Below are positions 23,249 through 24,546 of a DNA stretch of 24,546 bases, in pieces (positions within the stretch are counted from its first letter, which is position 1; every line of letters begins with the position of its first letter). Made by a program: the position numbers and the translations under genes. The notes below the pieces were generated by a model. It had not been told where the DNA came from and did no database searches. It worked only from the letters and a program-made list of their open reading frames with translations. This stretch comes from DATMNI01 sp035570275 (GTDB lineage: Bacteria; Acidobacteriota; Terriglobia; Bryobacterales; Bryobacteraceae), in contig DATMNI010000234.1 of the NCBI GenBank assembly GCA_035570275.1, positions 1-24,546 of the forward strand, given 5' to 3'.

Positions 23249-23516
23249 GACCTTGATCTTACCATGCGGTGGTGAGAAATGACCGCCGTGTAGTGTCAGT
23301 CGCGGCGCCGGATGCGACGCTAGGCATCCGGGCAATGCCTTCGGATGCGGGAATTTCGAGCTTCAACCAAACTGCGCACCCACCGTGGACCCTCGTGGCG
23401 ATTGTCAATGCACCCTATTGGCAAACAAAGAGTTGCCCTGAGCGGTCCGCGTTTCAGGCCGCAAAGTTCAAAACGTATCCAGACTGGGGGAGCCATTTAT
23501 TTTAGAGCTAACCCAA
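23249..23516. other. Intergenic region with a small hairpin
   Basis: No gene is seen between the hicB stop and the DUF104 gene. GCATCCG (23324-23330) and CGGATGC (23342-23348) form a perfect 7-base stem with an 11-base loop, too poor in downstream T to be a clear terminator. Confidence 0.45.
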
Positions 23517-23882
23517 TTACCGACGCGCCTGCCTTGCTCCGATCGCCTCGGCGATGATTGCCGTCACCAGACTGTTGATGCTGACGCCCTCGTGTTCGGC
23601 TTGTTTCGTTAGCTTCGAGTAGAGGGTTCTGGGCAGGCGCTGCCGCCATTGAGCCGCCTCGATGCTGGGCTTTGGTACCTTGCGGCCCGATTCCCTGAAC
23701 ACCTCCATACAATCGCGGAGAGCTTCGCGGCCATTCGAGATCGCCTCGTGGATGGTTTCGCCGTCGGACATGCATCCGGGTATATCCGGATACTCCACCA
23801 GATAGCCGCCCCCCTCTTCGTTCGACAGCGGCCGAACCGTGAACCGGTACTGGTCAAGATTTCGATTGGTCGTTGCTCGCAT
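23517..23882 (-). CDS. hicB: HicB-family antitoxin
   Basis: The product has 121 residues. The N-terminal partial RNase-H-like HicB domain (YRFTVRPLSNEEGGGYLVEYPDIPGCMSDGETIHEAISNGREALRDCMEVFRESGRKVPKPS) has the diagnostic YPDIPGCMSDGET. The C-terminal ~40 residues (WRQRLPRTLYSKLTKQAEHEGVSINSLVTAIIAEAIG) form a ribbon-helix-helix DNA-binding domain, as in the longer HicB type. ATG 23882 overlaps the end of hicA. The gene looks intact while its toxin partner is frameshifted. Confidence 0.88.
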   Translation of the reverse strand: MRATTNRNLDQYRFTVRPLSNEEGGGYLVEYPDIPGCMSDGETIHEAISNGREALRDCMEVFRESGRKVPKPSIEAAQWRQRLPRTLYSKLTKQAEHEGVSINSLVTAIIAEAIGARQARR

Positions 23883-24131
23883 TTTGTTCTGATACCTCCA
23901 ACAGCGTCGATCAGCGCCACGAATTGCTTGATGTAGACCGGCTTAATGGTATGCTTCGCTGGCACCGAAACGATCTCCCGCACACCGGGCGCGCTGAAAA
24001 TTACGTGGCTGCCGCCGCGGCCGGGCCTGCGCCACTCAACCGAGATTCTCTTCTGCCACCGCCTCCAATTCTTCGATGCGCCAGCCCACATTATTCTTGC
24101 GCTTCTTCTGAAGAGTCTTGCCGGCAGCCAA
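23854..24131 (-). pseudogene. hicA: HicA-family toxin, frameshifted (one clear, one possible shift)
   Basis: Three frames compose one HicA. The first, from about TTG 24131, gives AAGKTLQKKRKNNVGWRIEELEAVAEENLG and then a stop. The second continues as VEWRRPGRGGSHVIFSAPGVREIVSVPAKHTIKPVYIKQFVALIDAV, with the HicA dsRBD core and catalytic-type His in RGGSHVIF. A third frame near 23890 reads LLEVSEQNASNDQSKS-stop (23854), a more natural C-terminus than the open run into hicB. Each shift can be explained by one missing base (in CTCGGTTGAG and in GCTGTTGGAG). The gene is directly upstream of hicB. If the shifts are real the toxin mRNase is dead. Confidence 0.6.
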
Positions 24132-24289
24132 AATCGCTATGACACCGCATTCGGTATCACGAACACGCAATCTGGGATACTTTGCGATCCCGCGAGCCTG
24201 GTTCTCGACGGGCGATACCAGGCCAGTTCGAGACCTCATGCGCGATCGGGAAAGGGTGAATCGCGGCGAACCTTGAGCGAACCGTTTTC

Positions 24290-24303
24290 TCGATTCGAAT
24301 CGA
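24290..24303. promoter_or_regulatory. Perfect 14-bp palindrome overlapping the VOC gene promoter
   Basis: TCGATTCGAATCGA is its own reverse complement. It ends 8 bases before the TATAAT at 24312, covering the -35 area. That is a typical repressor position for the plus-strand gene, and it lies upstream of hicA on the other strand. Confidence 0.5.
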
Positions 24304-24311
24304 AACTTGTG

Positions 24312-24317
24312 TATAAT
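24312..24317 (+). promoter_or_regulatory. -10 box TATAAT placing the transcript start at the ATG
   Basis: A perfect TATAAT lies 6 bases before ATG 24324, so transcription would begin at or next to the A of that ATG (a leaderless mRNA). No consensus -35 box is evident; the palindrome covers that area. Confidence 0.55.
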
Positions 24318-24323
24318 CCACAC

Positions 24324-24546
24324 ATGCAAGGAATACCCCGGAGCACAATCGCGCTCGGCTCGCTGTTGCTTATCTCGGCCTGCTTAAAAGGAGGACAGGA
24401 AGTGAAATCTCCGCAACCTGAAAAGTCGAAGCCGCCCGTCAAAATGGAGCAGCGCGGGCGCATCCTTGGAATCGGCGGTGTCTTCTTCAAATCCGCTAAT
24501 CGTGATCAGATGCGCGAATGGTATTCGAAGCATCTTGGACTCGCTG
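24324..24546 (+). CDS. Glyoxalase/VOC-family protein with lipoprotein-like N-terminus (partial; runs off window)
   Basis: From ATG 24324 the first 74 residues are visible. MQGIPRSTIALGSLLLISAC is a good lipoprotein signal with lipobox ISAC, followed by a Lys/Pro-rich linker and then RGRILGIGGVFFKSANRDQMREWYSKHLGLA, the first beta-alpha unit of a VOC fold (FFKSANRDQMREWYSKHLGL is the usual start of glyoxalase/bleomycin-resistance-like proteins). VOC proteins are normally cytoplasmic metal-dependent lyases, dioxygenases or binding proteins. A GTG at 24402 in the same frame, after AGGAGG with 7-8 bases spacing, could give a cytoplasmic form, as could ATG 24444. Which start is used is unresolved. 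Confidence 0.7.
   Translation, partial: MQGIPRSTIALGSLLLISACLKGGQEVKSPQPEKSKPPVKMEQRGRILGIGGVFFKSANRDQMREWYSKHLGLA
24391..24404 (+). promoter_or_regulatory. Strong internal SD and GTG start inside the VOC gene
   Basis: AAAAGGAGGACAGGAAGTG contains a near-perfect anti-16S match (AAGGAGG) ending about 8 bases before in-frame GTG 24402-24404. It is the best SD in this window and sits just after the lipobox codons, so it could start a shorter cytoplasmic isoform. Confidence 0.5.

Noticed and set aside
24157..24348. Possible Fic-domain fragment (FAAIHPFP on the minus strand)
   Set aside because: Only HPFP matches; the GNxR residues that define the Fic motif do not follow, and the stretch is more likely the upstream region of hicA.

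Overview
The window looks like a piece of an Acidobacteriota chromosome (Solibacter/Bryobacter-like), possibly from a metagenome assembly. This is inferred from high GC, an Oar-type TonB-dependent receptor with an N-terminal carboxypeptidase-regulatory domain, abundant carboxypeptidase-regulatory-like proteins, ThuA-like and sugar-isomerase genes, SGLT-type symport, and short words typical of such intergenic DNA (LPYGRGSE- and SRKAAKAQ-encoding repeats, iterated CCGGCCA words). No phage, plasmid, rRNA, tRNA or CRISPR locus was found.

Layout. 1-4941 (minus strand): 5' part of an outer-membrane receptor, a secreted ThuA-domain protein, and a frameshifted carboxypeptidase-regulatory-domain gene. 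The receptor's promoter, operator and signal-peptide start are duplicated just upstream of the ThuA gene. 5049-5680 (minus): Phd/PIN toxin-antitoxin pair behind a palindromic operator. 5747-11316 (minus): metallophosphoesterase, NtrX-like sigma-54 activator, NtrY-like kinase, a DUF4390-like exported protein and a short Omp85-type outer-membrane protein. The kinase overlaps both neighbours, so the signalling part looks like one translationally coupled unit. 11504-11917 (minus): RRM RNA-binding protein. 12218-14431 (plus): enolase-superfamily enzyme and thiG, separated by a strong iterated hairpin. 14554-15380 (minus): signal peptidase I behind a remnant of a Tat-exported sugar isomerase. 15524-21776 (plus): serine beta-lactamase-like hydrolase, a frameshifted exported methyltransferase, a sodium:solute symporter and a multi-pass membrane protein. 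21828-24131 (minus): a chimeric isomerase ORF, a DUF104/MazF-like pair with a nonsense codon in the toxin, and a HicAB pair with a frameshifted toxin. 24324-end (plus): start of a glyoxalase/VOC protein with two possible starts.

Functionally the window suggests a carbohydrate-scavenging heterotroph: an outer-membrane receptor, secreted ThuA protein, Na+/solute symporter, sugar isomerases and an acid-sugar-type enolase-superfamily enzyme. The envelope-associated two-component cluster may sense envelope or nitrogen/redox state. Broken genes are unusually common: single-base frameshifts, a nonsense codon and deletion fusions. These could be real decay in accessory DNA or uncorrected assembly indels. 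The best candidates for something new are the duplicated LacI-like operator/promoter module, the exported methyltransferase with a four-cysteine tail, the DUF104/MazF pairing, and the leaderless-lipoprotein versus internal-SD start of the VOC gene.
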